Shown here in pieces: positions 27,380 to 34,544 of a stretch of DNA of 47,390 nucleotides. Position numbers and translations under genes: made by a program. Position 1 is the first letter of the stretch; each line of letters begins with the position of its first letter. The notes below the pieces were generated by a model that saw only the letters and a list, made by a program, of their open reading frames with translations, searched no databases and had not been told where the DNA came from. The DNA comes from Methylophaga sp. (GTDB lineage Bacteria > Pseudomonadota > Gammaproteobacteria > Nitrosococcales > Methylophagaceae), in the NCBI GenBank assembly GCA_002706095.1, contig PAJP01000012.1:1-47390 (forward strand). Reading direction: 5' to 3'.

Positions 27380-28328
27380 AGATTTCTCCCATCCCCCTCA
27401 CAATTGGGGCAAGTTCGCGACTTGTTTCGTTATAACGAGAGAATTGACGTACATTTTCCATGCTGACATTGAACGCGTCGGTCAAACCGTCATGACTGTC
27501 AATTTGTGTGCAAGCCGCCTTGTGAAGATGTTCCGCTGTGATAGTCTTACTGTTAGCTTTGAATGCTTGCACAACCGCAGTCGTCAGAATGAGTACTAAT
27601 TGGCGCATAGCGCCACCAGACGCTGCATGACACCTATCTTCGAATTCTTGACAGTCAATCTGCATCCCATGTTCTTCAATGGTATTGATATATCTACGTA
27701 CAACTTTACGCCATGAACTCTTATCCTTTGGATAGACAAAATGGCTCAAGTAGAAATGCGTTTGAAACCGACTTCTGATCTGTGGATCTGCATTCCATAA
27801 AAGCATCAGGCTATCCATTCCAGACAAGATGAAGGACACACCTGTCTCATCCAGAATTTTGAAAGCATTGAGAATATTGTCGATGGTTTTTTTTGATGGA
27901 TCCCCACCTGGGATTAAATGTTGCACTTCATCAATAATGATCAGACGGCATTGACGCTCCGAAATTGTCGATACTAACCTGCGTTCTAAATCTTTAGTGC
28001 TGGATTGTTTTGCAAGGGGATCACCAAATCCAACCAGTAGTTCTGCAAACATGCCTTTGACAGTAGATCCTGTGGTTAATTGTGTCCTGATGACGGAGTC
28101 TTCACCATAAAGTTTAGTACCCTGTTTCAGAACCGCTTTGGTTAGGGTCGTTTTACCAACACCACTTTTACCGTAGATAATGATTCCGCTTCCAGGCATG
28201 CCGAAATCACGCAGCTTCAGTAATTCCATTGATCGATCAAAAGCCTTCTCGAAATTACCATGAGGTATACATCGGCCAACTATTGCCTCGTTGAGTGTTT
28301 TAATTGGATTTTCGGATTGTTTTGCCAC
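27369..28328 (-). CDS. tnsC: TnsC-like AAA+ transposition regulator
   Basis: 319 residues from the GTG at 28328, preceded by GGGAGG at a good distance; an ATG at 28355 overlaps tnsB and lacks a ribosome site. Walker A is GKSGVGKTT, Walker B is LIIIDEVQHL, and a sensor-like stretch (FILSGMDSL) follows. In Tn7-like systems TnsC is the ATP-dependent link between TniQ/TnsD bound to the target and the TnsA/TnsB transposase. The gene sits ten bases after the tnsB stop and overlaps tniQ, so the operon is tightly packed. Confidence 0.92.
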   Translation of the reverse strand: MAKQSENPIKTLNEAIVGRCIPHGNFEKAFDRSMELLKLRDFGMPGSGIIIYGKSGVGKTTLTKAVLKQGTKLYGEDSVIRTQLTTGSTVKGMFAELLVGFGDPLAKQSSTKDLERRLVSTISERQCRLIIIDEVQHLIPGGDPSKKTIDNILNAFKILDETGVSFILSGMDSLMLLWNADPQIRSRFQTHFYLSHFVYPKDKSSWRKVVRRYINTIEEHGMQIDCQEFEDRCHAASGGAMRQLVLILTTAVVQAFKANSKTITAEHLHKAACTQIDSHDGLTDAFNVSMENVRQFSRYNETSRELAPIVRGMGEIFVT

Positions 28329-28338
28329 TTTTTCCTCC

Positions 28339-30360
28339 CTAAATTTCAAAGTCATCTGGCATGTCGTCTATCTCATCACCAAGGTCATCATCTGTAATAC
28401 GTTGTGAAGAGGGCTCAGGACTAACTTCTTTAATGGGCGCGTTTGGATGATGGCCGAATTTAGTTTCTTCATCTTCCATTAATTCCCCGTTGAGCGGAGC
28501 GCCATGGATGTAACGACTTGCTTTAGCTGGTAATTTCTTCACTCCTTTTTTTTCTACAAATTCATTAATTTTATTGTCCAAAGCCAAAATGGAGTCGTGG
28601 TATGAGCTATCTGTGAGATTGGCTTTCTTGCGGTTTCTTATCTCTCTAAGGACGACCTTATGATTGAATAGGGAACGTCCATGAGCTATCTCATCTTTGG
28701 ATTCAACAGGAAAGAAAGTATGGTTGAGTTCATCAAACACCCAGATGAGACCAACGTCAGCTGCAGACCATTTAAACTCAGCTTCAGGATTGCCTTTAGG
28801 GTAGTCTGAAGCAACTTGGTTTCTGTATCTGGATAACCACTCATTGTTGTACACGAGAGAGTTAAAATGGATCCCGTCAGGCTGAATAGCAAAGCGACGA
28901 GGACTTGATTTAGACAGGCATAGTTGGACGTAATCCTGACTCAAGCCAGAACCTGAGAAGCCGTTTTTCTGAATGGAGTTCTCCCAAAGTTGCTGAGGTG
29001 TTTGACCTGTGTCAGTAGGGGTTTTATGTGCAACAGTAACAATCCATTGGATGAGAAGCTCAGAAAACTCATCGAAAGTCAGATGTGGGTAATCAAGGCC
29101 GTGTTTCTCTGGTTCATACTTGAAGACCTGACCAGGTAGCTTCGCCAAGAGCCGTTTATTGATTACTCCGAACTCACGTTCAACTTGTGATTTATAGTAA
29201 GGTTGTCTAGGCGGCGAATAGGTTAGAGTGATACCAAGTTCCAGCGCGGCTTGTTCCAGATCGCGGCTGAGGAAATCTTTGCCATTATCGAGAATTAACT
29301 CTTCAGGGATCCCAAACATTGGCCATTGCCATTCTGGTTTTCCACCAAGCTCAGTGATGTTCTTGGGTAAGACAGCCGTTCTCAATGCGTTCATCACTGT
29401 TTGAGCTGATGGTGCATCAGGAGAGACCCACACCCCTAGAATTGCCTCACTATACCTGTCGACTAACAGCGTGACCCAAGGCCGGATGAGTACACCAATC
29501 CCTAGATCGACATAAGCGTCCGCTTGAGTATGATCTGCTTGTACTTGTTCTAAGTGTTTATGCACGATAGGTGAACTCCTCTGGTAACGGGTCATTTTGT
29601 AGGCGTATTCGTGGCTGTACCGAGCTTTGAGCACATCGTATTCATCAAGCTTTTTAATATGAAGACACAGTGTTTTATAGCTTGGAGGTTTGATAAGTTC
29701 TTGGCCCCGCCTATGCCGTTCCCGGTTTTCAACATCGATGTTCGCAGCCATGAGTTGATGTGCATCTGTCGCAGGGCGGCGGTCATTATTTAAATGTACG
29801 GTTTCGATTGCCCATTCGAGCCAATCTGCTTGCTGCTTGTTGAGCTTTGAATGTCTGTTACCTGAGGGATTTCGTACGAGAGAGAGAACATTTCCTCCGG
29901 ACTGTTGCCATTTGCGGTACCAGCGTCGAACTGCAGCTTCACTCATTGGCGTCTCTGGTGGGGTGTGGTCTCGTTCTTTACACTGTTTGATATATTTCTT
30001 GTGTGTTTGTAGGGCAAAACTAGTTACTGGCTTTTCTGACAGCTTTCCACCATTCTTTCTGTATTCATCCATCTCAGTCATGTAGAAATGACGCATCATA
30101 ACCTCAGGGTGCTGCTGGGCAGGGACACAAGATAGGTTTATCTGTGTATGTGGCAATTCCCGGTAATAGTCAGAAGTCTCATGCAGCTCAATTTTGCCGC
30201 GTTCAGACAAGTCGAATAACTCTTCCGCAGACAGGTATTTCTGTGCCCGTCCTTTGTGCGGGACTAATATGTAGCGTCCACCTGGGCCTTTACCTGCACA
30301 GGTATACTTATTACCTAGAATAGAAAGGCAATCGCCATTTGCCAGACTTAATCCAGCCAT
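28339..30360 (-). CDS. tnsB: TnsB-like DDE transposase
   Basis: 673 residues. N-terminal DNA-binding helix-turn-helix region (MSEAAVRRWYRKWQQSGG), then the RNase H-like catalytic core: first Asp in QADHTQADAYVD, second in ELILDNGKDF, and Glu in KSQVEREFG, with 35 residues between the second Asp and the Glu (DDX35E). A Mu-type beta-barrel and an acidic C-terminal tail (DDDLGDEIDDMPDDFEI) follow; in Tn7 this tail contacts TnsC. It joins 3' ends to the target. Overlaps tnsA by 13 bases. Confidence 0.93.
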   Translation of the reverse strand: MAGLSLANGDCLSILGNKYTCAGKGPGGRYILVPHKGRAQKYLSAEELFDLSERGKIELHETSDYYRELPHTQINLSCVPAQQHPEVMMRHFYMTEMDEYRKNGGKLSEKPVTSFALQTHKKYIKQCKERDHTPPETPMSEAAVRRWYRKWQQSGGNVLSLVRNPSGNRHSKLNKQQADWLEWAIETVHLNNDRRPATDAHQLMAANIDVENRERHRRGQELIKPPSYKTLCLHIKKLDEYDVLKARYSHEYAYKMTRYQRSSPIVHKHLEQVQADHTQADAYVDLGIGVLIRPWVTLLVDRYSEAILGVWVSPDAPSAQTVMNALRTAVLPKNITELGGKPEWQWPMFGIPEELILDNGKDFLSRDLEQAALELGITLTYSPPRQPYYKSQVEREFGVINKRLLAKLPGQVFKYEPEKHGLDYPHLTFDEFSELLIQWIVTVAHKTPTDTGQTPQQLWENSIQKNGFSGSGLSQDYVQLCLSKSSPRRFAIQPDGIHFNSLVYNNEWLSRYRNQVASDYPKGNPEAEFKWSAADVGLIWVFDELNHTFFPVESKDEIAHGRSLFNHKVVLREIRNRKKANLTDSSYHDSILALDNKINEFVEKKGVKKLPAKASRYIHGAPLNGELMEDEETKFGHHPNAPIKEVSPEPSSQRITDDDLGDEIDDMPDDFEI

Positions 30361-31142
30361 GAGCCTTTAGTCTTGTTATCGACGGGGACCAATGTCTGCA
30401 AATGAATTGCTTTATCCCAGTCAATGGACAATGCTCCGTCCAGAATGAGGCCAGCAATTACTGCACGCACTGAAGGATATGCAGTGGTTAGTGTTAATAG
30501 ATGATTAAAGTCCAATGGCATGACTTTATGCAGCCAAGCGCTAACTGTATTGATCAACCTTGGTTGAGGCGCTCCCTTGCATAAACTAAGTAAAAAGCGG
30601 GCATTCTTTCTTCGCTCAGTCATCAACTCCTCGTCTGTCAGGAGGGTATAACCGATGCCACGTTGCTGAGCGTATTCCTTCAGCGCCCAATATCTTGCCT
30701 TGAATTGTGGTGAATGGATATTGGTCTCGTAACGAATATCTACCAATGCCAGACCATCGTTTAATACCAATTCAAAATCAGGATAAACAGTCCTGAATTT
30801 GTCTAAAAAATAGAGGCTCACACCATAAGGTTGTGCTCTGTATGACTGTAGTTCCGGATAGGACTCAAATACGGTACAGGCATTTTTTTCGAGGGCGCTT
30901 TCAAATGTAATTAAAGCCTGATTGATGCGACTGGCGAAGTAACCCACGAAGTGGGTTCTGAAGCCAGGTTTAATGACTGTCCGAGATACGGTCTGTTTTA
31001 TCATCTTCACAGGTAGCAGTAATTCGCACCTGGGATCTTCACGAAACAGCGAGTCGAAGACTTCAATCTTTGGCCTATCTTTGGGTATTTCTGTAGAGCC
31101 TAAAAATGCCCGATGAGTATTTTGGTGTGTATTATCTGTCAT
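30348..31142 (-). CDS. tnsA: TnsA-like endonuclease with Lys-to-Arg change
   Basis: 264 residues from the ATG at 31142; ATG at 31154 and TTG at 31166 are alternatives. TnsA is the restriction-enzyme-like subunit that cuts the 5' strands. Aligning by eye with Tn7 TnsA: Glu63 corresponds to the Glu in TFESALEKNA, Asp114 to VYPDFELV, and Lys132 of QVKPA to Arg in VDIRYE. The usual E/Q-V-K is thus D-I-R. RAQPYGVSLYFLDK and GIGYTLLTDEEL match the family fold. Cleavage may be weak or lost, which would favour copy-type transposition; this is an inference. It lies 43 bases after the upstream gene stop. Confidence 0.85.
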   Translation of the reverse strand: MTDNTHQNTHRAFLGSTEIPKDRPKIEVFDSLFREDPRCELLLPVKMIKQTVSRTVIKPGFRTHFVGYFASRINQALITFESALEKNACTVFESYPELQSYRAQPYGVSLYFLDKFRTVYPDFELVLNDGLALVDIRYETNIHSPQFKARYWALKEYAQQRGIGYTLLTDEELMTERRKNARFLLSLCKGAPQPRLINTVSAWLHKVMPLDFNHLLTLTTAYPSVRAVIAGLILDGALSIDWDKAIHLQTLVPVDNKTKGSWLD

Positions 31143-31150
31143 TAAACAAT

Positions 31151-31162
31151 CCATACGTATGG
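31151..31162. promoter_or_regulatory. Palindrome CCATACGTATGG at the tnsA start
   Basis: Perfect 12-base palindrome just upstream of (or overlapping) the tnsA start. Its half-site CCATAC recurs with GTATGG around a nine-base spacer at 25338-25358. Possible operator for the element's own regulator. Confidence 0.4.
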
Positions 31163-31184
31163 ACAAATTTGTTCAAATAAAAGC

Positions 31185-32111
31185 TCAATTTCTCAATGCT
31201 AACTTCAAAAGTTCTCTCAGAAAAGGCTCACCCTCATTAGTGTCATGTTTGGCTCGAGCAGCCTGCCGGTAAACAGTAAGCTCTCCTCCATCGGCCAAAC
31301 CAATCACCCCGAATGAATTCTTTTCCGTTGAACGGTATGGCCGTGCTTCATCATCAGGCAGAACAAGCCAACAAAAGTCGACATAGTGTTCAGGTGATAC
31401 TAGTTGGCTAATACTGCCCAGCCCTGACTTGTAATGGAGTTCAAAAATATGAATGTCGACGGGGGATTCAAGGGATTCTTGAACCATTGCAAGTCCGTCA
31501 TATGACTCTCTGTTATGTTCATCTTTGACGTTATGTAAGACAACGCAGCGTGCTGGTTTTCGGCTGCCAGTCCAAGCGCGGTCTTGGGATAAAGCTAGAA
31601 TGCTCTCGGCTTCAAACCTAACCGCCGTGTGAACATGAGGCCGAAAGTATGCTGTTCCACGCCCCCGGTTTGTTGCACCATCAAGTGCCGGACGATAGGC
31701 GGCCCAGGTTTGTTTGAGTGTGCGAATAGAGATCTGTCCTTTAAGAACTTGCTCTTTGATATTCCCAGTTATTTCGGCAGGGGCGACTCTTTCCAACCGC
31801 TCGAGAATTTCCAGTGCTTCAGCAGAAACGTAATCGGGTAGATCGTATAATTCACAGAGAGAGTCATCCGTCGACCGCAGAGAGTTGTAATAGCTTCCAG
31901 CTTTTTTATATCGCCAGCATCTGGCTCTGGAAATGTCATAGGTTTCCGAGAGGTTTGCCATCCATTCAGAAAAATTGGCGAAATCCGGCCGCCATAGTTC
32001 ATTCTGATGAGTCTGCTCTATAAGATGAGCAATTGGTCCCCAGTGCCCACTTTCCAGCTGTTCAATTGCCTGCTCGGTGAGGCCGAATAATCTTTCAGAT
32101 TTATTGTTCAT
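31185..32111 (-). CDS. Unrecognised Tn7-like accessory protein, HTH plus nuclease-like C-terminus
   Basis: 309 residues from the ATG at 32111 (a TTG at 32147 would lie inside the -35 element). Residues about 1-130 are helical and basic, with segments suited to DNA binding (WMANLSETYDISRARCWRYKKA; ISIRTLKQTWAAYRP). Residues about 165-300 are alpha/beta (CVVLHNVKDE, YDGLAMV, VDIHIFELHYKSGLG, YVDFCWLVLPDDE, NSFGVIGLADGGELTVYRQA). This order resembles MmcB/PD-(D/E)xK-like domains, with FELHYKS in the place of ExK. I cannot name a family. Position ahead of tnsA suggests regulation or a strand-cleavage role; both are inference. Confidence 0.7.
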   Translation of the reverse strand: MNNKSERLFGLTEQAIEQLESGHWGPIAHLIEQTHQNELWRPDFANFSEWMANLSETYDISRARCWRYKKAGSYYNSLRSTDDSLCELYDLPDYVSAEALEILERLERVAPAEITGNIKEQVLKGQISIRTLKQTWAAYRPALDGATNRGRGTAYFRPHVHTAVRFEAESILALSQDRAWTGSRKPARCVVLHNVKDEHNRESYDGLAMVQESLESPVDIHIFELHYKSGLGSISQLVSPEHYVDFCWLVLPDDEARPYRSTEKNSFGVIGLADGGELTVYRQAARAKHDTNEGEPFLRELLKLALRN

Positions 32112-32153
32112 GAATCTTACAATATAACAATCTAGTCCATCCGTCAAGACTAG
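32112..32153 (-). promoter_or_regulatory. Promoter and palindromic operator of the transposon accessory gene
   Basis: On the minus strand TTGACG (32147-32142) and TATTGT (32124-32119) are 17 bases apart, with the ATG at 32111 about seven bases after -10, suggesting a leaderless mRNA. CTAGTC (32153-32148) and GACTAG (32137-32132) form an inverted repeat with a ten-base spacer that spans the -35 box. Self-repression would fit. Confidence 0.5.
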
Positions 32154-32267
32154 GCTGGTAATGCGTTCAAAACGGAAGAAATCTATCGTGCGTTACCACG
32201 ATTGGATTTATGTCAATTAATGCAAGAGAAACCAACATTAATAAGCTCTGCTACAGTCACGGATTAA
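32154..32267 (+). pseudogene. C-terminal scrap of an unknown gene
   Basis: An open stretch from just after a TAG at 32151 to TAA at 32265: AFKTEEIYRALPRLDLCQLM and a short tail ending SATVTD. It has no start and reads like the end of a real protein, but I do not recognise it. It begins right at the operator of the transposon accessory gene, which may mark the junction of mobile and flanking DNA. Confidence 0.4.
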
Positions 32268-32289
32268 GCATTTTGGTTGGGCTGTCAGG

Positions 32290-32400
32290 ATGACAAAACC
32301 GCAAACGATTCAAATGTTCCTCCCGTTTGGTAACCCACAAGGAACACGCGTGGCTGGGATAACGACTCGAACAGTCAGGGTCTTTGATACTCCTCTGTAG
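32290..32400 (+). pseudogene. N-terminal scrap of a GIY-YIG/DUF4357-type protein
   Basis: Thirty-six codons, MTKPQTIQMFLPFGNPQGTR then VAGITTRTVRVFDTPL and stop. Proteins of the GIY-YIG nuclease family that start (M)xxPxTIQIFLPDGxPRGxRIAEITxRxVQ are common in defence and mobile loci; this matches their first residues only. The remainder, including any nuclease domain, is absent. Confidence 0.55.
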
Positions 32401-32593
32401 GGCATGGCAATTAAAGTATGAATCTGCACTATAAAACAATACGTTAGTGTTTTTATGATGACATAAAGAAATGTGAATAAATGCATAAAAAGCTTTAAAC
32501 CTATTTAAAATACTGTAAATGCATCAAAAACCTATGAATCTCCTTAGCGGGCATGTTCTGGGTGCCAGTATGCAGGTCATAACTGTCTTTGGA

Positions 32594-32622
32594 TTGACTT
32601 ACAAGACGAACGGTCGTATTAT
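32594..32622 (+). promoter_or_regulatory. TetR promoter with operator between -35 and -10
   Basis: TTGACT (32594-32599), 17-base spacer, TATTAT (32617-32622). AAGACGAACGGTCGTATT (32603-32620) fills the spacer and matches the perfect palindrome at 33281-33294. The ATG lies seven bases after -10 with no Shine-Dalgarno, so transcription should start at or next to the start codon. Confidence 0.75.
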
Positions 32623-32628
32623 TCTCGT

Positions 32629-33225
32629 ATGAGTAAGATTCCACCTAAATTAAGTAAACGAGAGCAAATACTTGAAGCAGGCGTCAGCCTACTGATGCAG
32701 TATGGGTATCATGGCACCGGGCTAAAACGTATTTTAGATGAAGTACAGATTCCGAAGGGCTCGTTTTATGGTTACTTTAAAAGTAAAGAAGACTTTATTG
32801 CTGAAGCCATCACCTATTACACAGAAGGGTTTCTTGAAGATTTGAGAGGTTTCCTTAATAACCCATCAGATAATGGCTTCGTAGCTTTAAAGAAGTTTTA
32901 CAGATCACTGATAAATACAAAGTCCAATAACGACTTCAATAAAGGGTGTTTACATGGCGATCTGATGGGTGAGGTCGCCACAGTCAGTGAAAAATTTAGA
33001 GCCAACCTCTATAGGGCTGTTGAAGATTATGTGAAGCTACTTGAAGGTGGTCTTAAGTCTGGACAGGAACATGGGCAGGTCAGAAATGATATTAGTGCCA
33101 GAGCCATGGCAGATATGCTCTTTGATAGTTGGCAAGGAGCACTACTTCGCTCCAAACTAAACCAGAGTGTTGCTCCACTGGAGGAGTGTTATACGCATCT
33201 TTTTGAGGACTACTTTTTAGTCTGA
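32629..33225 (+). CDS. TetR family repressor of the molybdenum hydroxylase operon
   Basis: 198 residues. N-terminal helix-turn-helix (REQILEAGVSLLMQYGYHGTGLKRILDEVQIPKGSFYGYFKSKEDF) is canonical TetR. The C-terminal domain has NKGCLHGDLMGEVA, a motif of the AcuR/NemR-like branch that often senses small reactive or carbonyl-type molecules. It is predicted to bind the 18-base palindromes in its own promoter (32603-32620) and ahead of the downstream enzyme genes (33279-33296), giving autorepression and operon control. The inducer is unknown, likely a substrate of the molybdenum enzyme. A terminator follows. Confidence 0.9.
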   Translation: MSKIPPKLSKREQILEAGVSLLMQYGYHGTGLKRILDEVQIPKGSFYGYFKSKEDFIAEAITYYTEGFLEDLRGFLNNPSDNGFVALKKFYRSLINTKSNNDFNKGCLHGDLMGEVATVSEKFRANLYRAVEDYVKLLEGGLKSGQEHGQVRNDISARAMADMLFDSWQGALLRSKLNQSVAPLEECYTHLFEDYFLV

Positions 33226-33239
33226 ATTAACGAAAACTG

Positions 33240-33269
33240 AAAGCAACAAAACTGTTGCTTTTATTTTTC
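33240..33269 (+). terminator. Terminator of the tetR gene
   Basis: Stem AAAGCAAC (33240-33247) and GTTGCTTT (33254-33261) with a six-base loop and a T-rich tail. It separates tetR from the molybdenum operon, so the latter needs its own promoter. Confidence 0.85.
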
Positions 33270-33278
33270 ACTAACAAT

Positions 33279-33296
33279 AAGACGACCGGTCGTCGT
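33279..33296. promoter_or_regulatory. TetR operator, perfect palindrome GACGACC-GGTCGTC
   Basis: A 14-base perfect palindrome at 33281-33294 flanked by AA and GT, nearly identical to the site in the tetR promoter. It lies about 70 bases upstream of the MocA-like gene. A promoter for the operon must be close but no clean -35/-10 pair is evident. Confidence 0.75.
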
Positions 33297-33364
33297 ATGG
33301 TAGGTGATGAGCTAATTTACATCTGCCACATTAGATGGACCTTGAAAATGTTTAGTGAGGAGAT

Positions 33365-34018
33365 ATGAGTACACAGCAGGCATGTCGTAGTGATGAGATG
33401 ATCATTAGTAATGTTCAGGCTGTGCTTTTAGCAGCCGGAGCTTCATCACGATATGGTGATGACAAGTTGCTTGCCGAACTTATTATCAACGGCACCAAGC
33501 AGTCTGTTATTTGCCACACACTTACTAATTGGCTAGCAGTTTTTGACAACATCATTGTTATGGTTCGTCGTGGGCATATACAGCTGCAAAATCATCTTGA
33601 AGGAAGATTTGATAAGGGAAAGATTCAACTTGTGGTTGCAGACGATGCTGACCTAGGCATGGGACATTCAATTGCAGCTGGCGTGAACAAATCCAGTGAT
33701 TCAGAAGGCTGGATTATCGGACTGGCCGATATGCCTCTTATTCCGAGCAGTGTTATTCAATCGGTTTGTTCGGCCTTGATGAAAGGGGCGCTTATTGCCG
33801 TGCCAGTGAGAGAACAGCGTCGAGGTCACCCCGTCGGGTTTGCACGTAGGTATGAGGAACAGCTTCTTGCCCTGAAGGGGGACACGGGAGCAAAAGCCGT
33901 CATTACTGAAAACCGTGCTGATGTGACTCAAATACCATCCACAACAGACAGTATTTTTTACGACATTGATAAACCTAGTGATCTAGTTAATGCACCGCAA
34001 TTCATTGCGGCTAATTAA
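33365..34018 (+). CDS. MocA-like molybdenum cofactor nucleotidyltransferase
   Basis: 217 residues, with GAGGAGA ahead of the ATG. Hallmarks of the MocA/MobA fold: [16 protein letters not shown] (nucleotide-binding loop), [13 protein letters not shown] (metal-binding Asp) and [12 protein letters not shown]. MocA attaches CMP to molybdopterin to form the cytosine dinucleotide cofactor used by many xanthine-oxidase-family enzymes. First gene of the operon with the 2Fe-2S and Mo subunits; its presence argues that the partner enzyme uses MCD. The short gap to the next gene (about 50 bases) supports co-transcription. Confidence 0.88.
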   Translation: MSTQQACRSDEMIISNVQAVLLAAGASSRYGDDKLLAELIINGTKQSVICHTLTNWLAVFDNIIVMVRRGHIQLQNHLEGRFDKGKIQLVVADDADLGMGHSIAAGVNKSSDSEGWIIGLADMPLIPSSVIQSVCSALMKGALIAVPVREQRRGHPVGFARRYEEQLLALKGDTGAKAVITENRADVTQIPSTTDSIFYDIDKPSDLVNAPQFIAAN

Positions 34019-34070
34019 GGCTTACCAGTCAAGGAAGCTTGCACTACTACAAATTCAACAGGAGAGCGTC

Positions 34071-34523
34071 ATGATTGAATTAAAAGTGAATGGAAAACCA
34101 TATCAACTGGATGTGGCTGAAGATATGCCTATTCTGTGGGCATTACGTGATGTAATCAAATTAACCGGCACTAAGTTTGGCTGTGGTGCCGCTTTATGTG
34201 GTGCTTGTACGATACACCTAGACGGCACACCTACACGCTCTTGTGTTACGCCAGTGTCTTATGCTCAAGGCAAAAACATTACTACCATCGAGTCAATCGG
34301 TGAAACTGAAGTTGGTCAAAAGCTCCAGAATGCATGGCATGAGTTAGATGTGGTTCAGTGTGGTTATTGCCAATCTGGACAGATCATGTCGGCAGCAGCA
34401 CTACTCTCCAACAACAAATCGCCATCAGATGAGGACATTGATAACGCGATGTCGGGCAATGTCTGTCGATGTGGAACCTACTCACGCATCCGTGAAGCCA
34501 TCAAACAAGCTGCAAAAGCTTAA
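34071..34523 (+). CDS. 2Fe-2S subunit of a molybdenum hydroxylase
   Basis: 150 residues from the ATG at 34071, preceded by AGGAGAG. The plant-type ferredoxin cluster is bound by [13 protein letters not shown] and a later Cys (TRSC); the second, helical cluster by [10 protein letters not shown] and [11 protein letters not shown]. This is the usual small subunit of two-subunit enzymes such as isoquinoline 1-oxidoreductase (IorA) and periplasmic aldehyde oxidoreductases. It passes electrons from the Mo centre to an acceptor. Gene order small-then-large subunit is standard. All eight Cys are present. Confidence 0.93.
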   Translation: MIELKVNGKPYQLDVAEDMPILWALRDVIKLTGTKFGCGAALCGACTIHLDGTPTRSCVTPVSYAQGKNITTIESIGETEVGQKLQNAWHELDVVQCGYCQSGQIMSAAALLSNNKSPSDEDIDNAMSGNVCRCGTYSRIREAIKQAAKA

Positions 34524-34544
34524 TTAACTGCCAGGGGAATAGTC

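Larger units (their letters stand above)
23031..32153. mobile_element. Tn7-like transposon (one end identified)
   Basis: Contains tnsA, tnsB, tnsC and tniQ as an overlapping minus-strand operon, an extra upstream gene, and four cargo genes between tniQ and the repeat-rich end. Only the low-coordinate end (about 23031) is supported by sequence; the high end is set provisionally at the palindrome upstream of the 31185-32111 gene, because gene scraps begin at 32154. No Cas genes or CRISPR array are present, so this is not a CRISPR-associated transposon. No glmS or other common attachment gene adjoins it. Confidence 0.7.

Noticed and set aside
23031-32153. CRISPR-associated transposon
   Set aside because: No cas genes, no repeat-spacer array, and TniQ is the long TnsD-like type.
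32251-32380. Possible inverted TnsB sites (CAGTCACGG, TGTCAGGAT, CAGTCAGGG) marking the right transposon end
   Set aside because: They fall inside readable gene scraps, match TGACCGTG only partly and are not followed by an ACA terminus at the expected distance.
32257-32439. Minus-strand 60-codon frame
   Set aside because: Antisense to the recognisable GIY-YIG-type N-terminal scrap on the plus strand.
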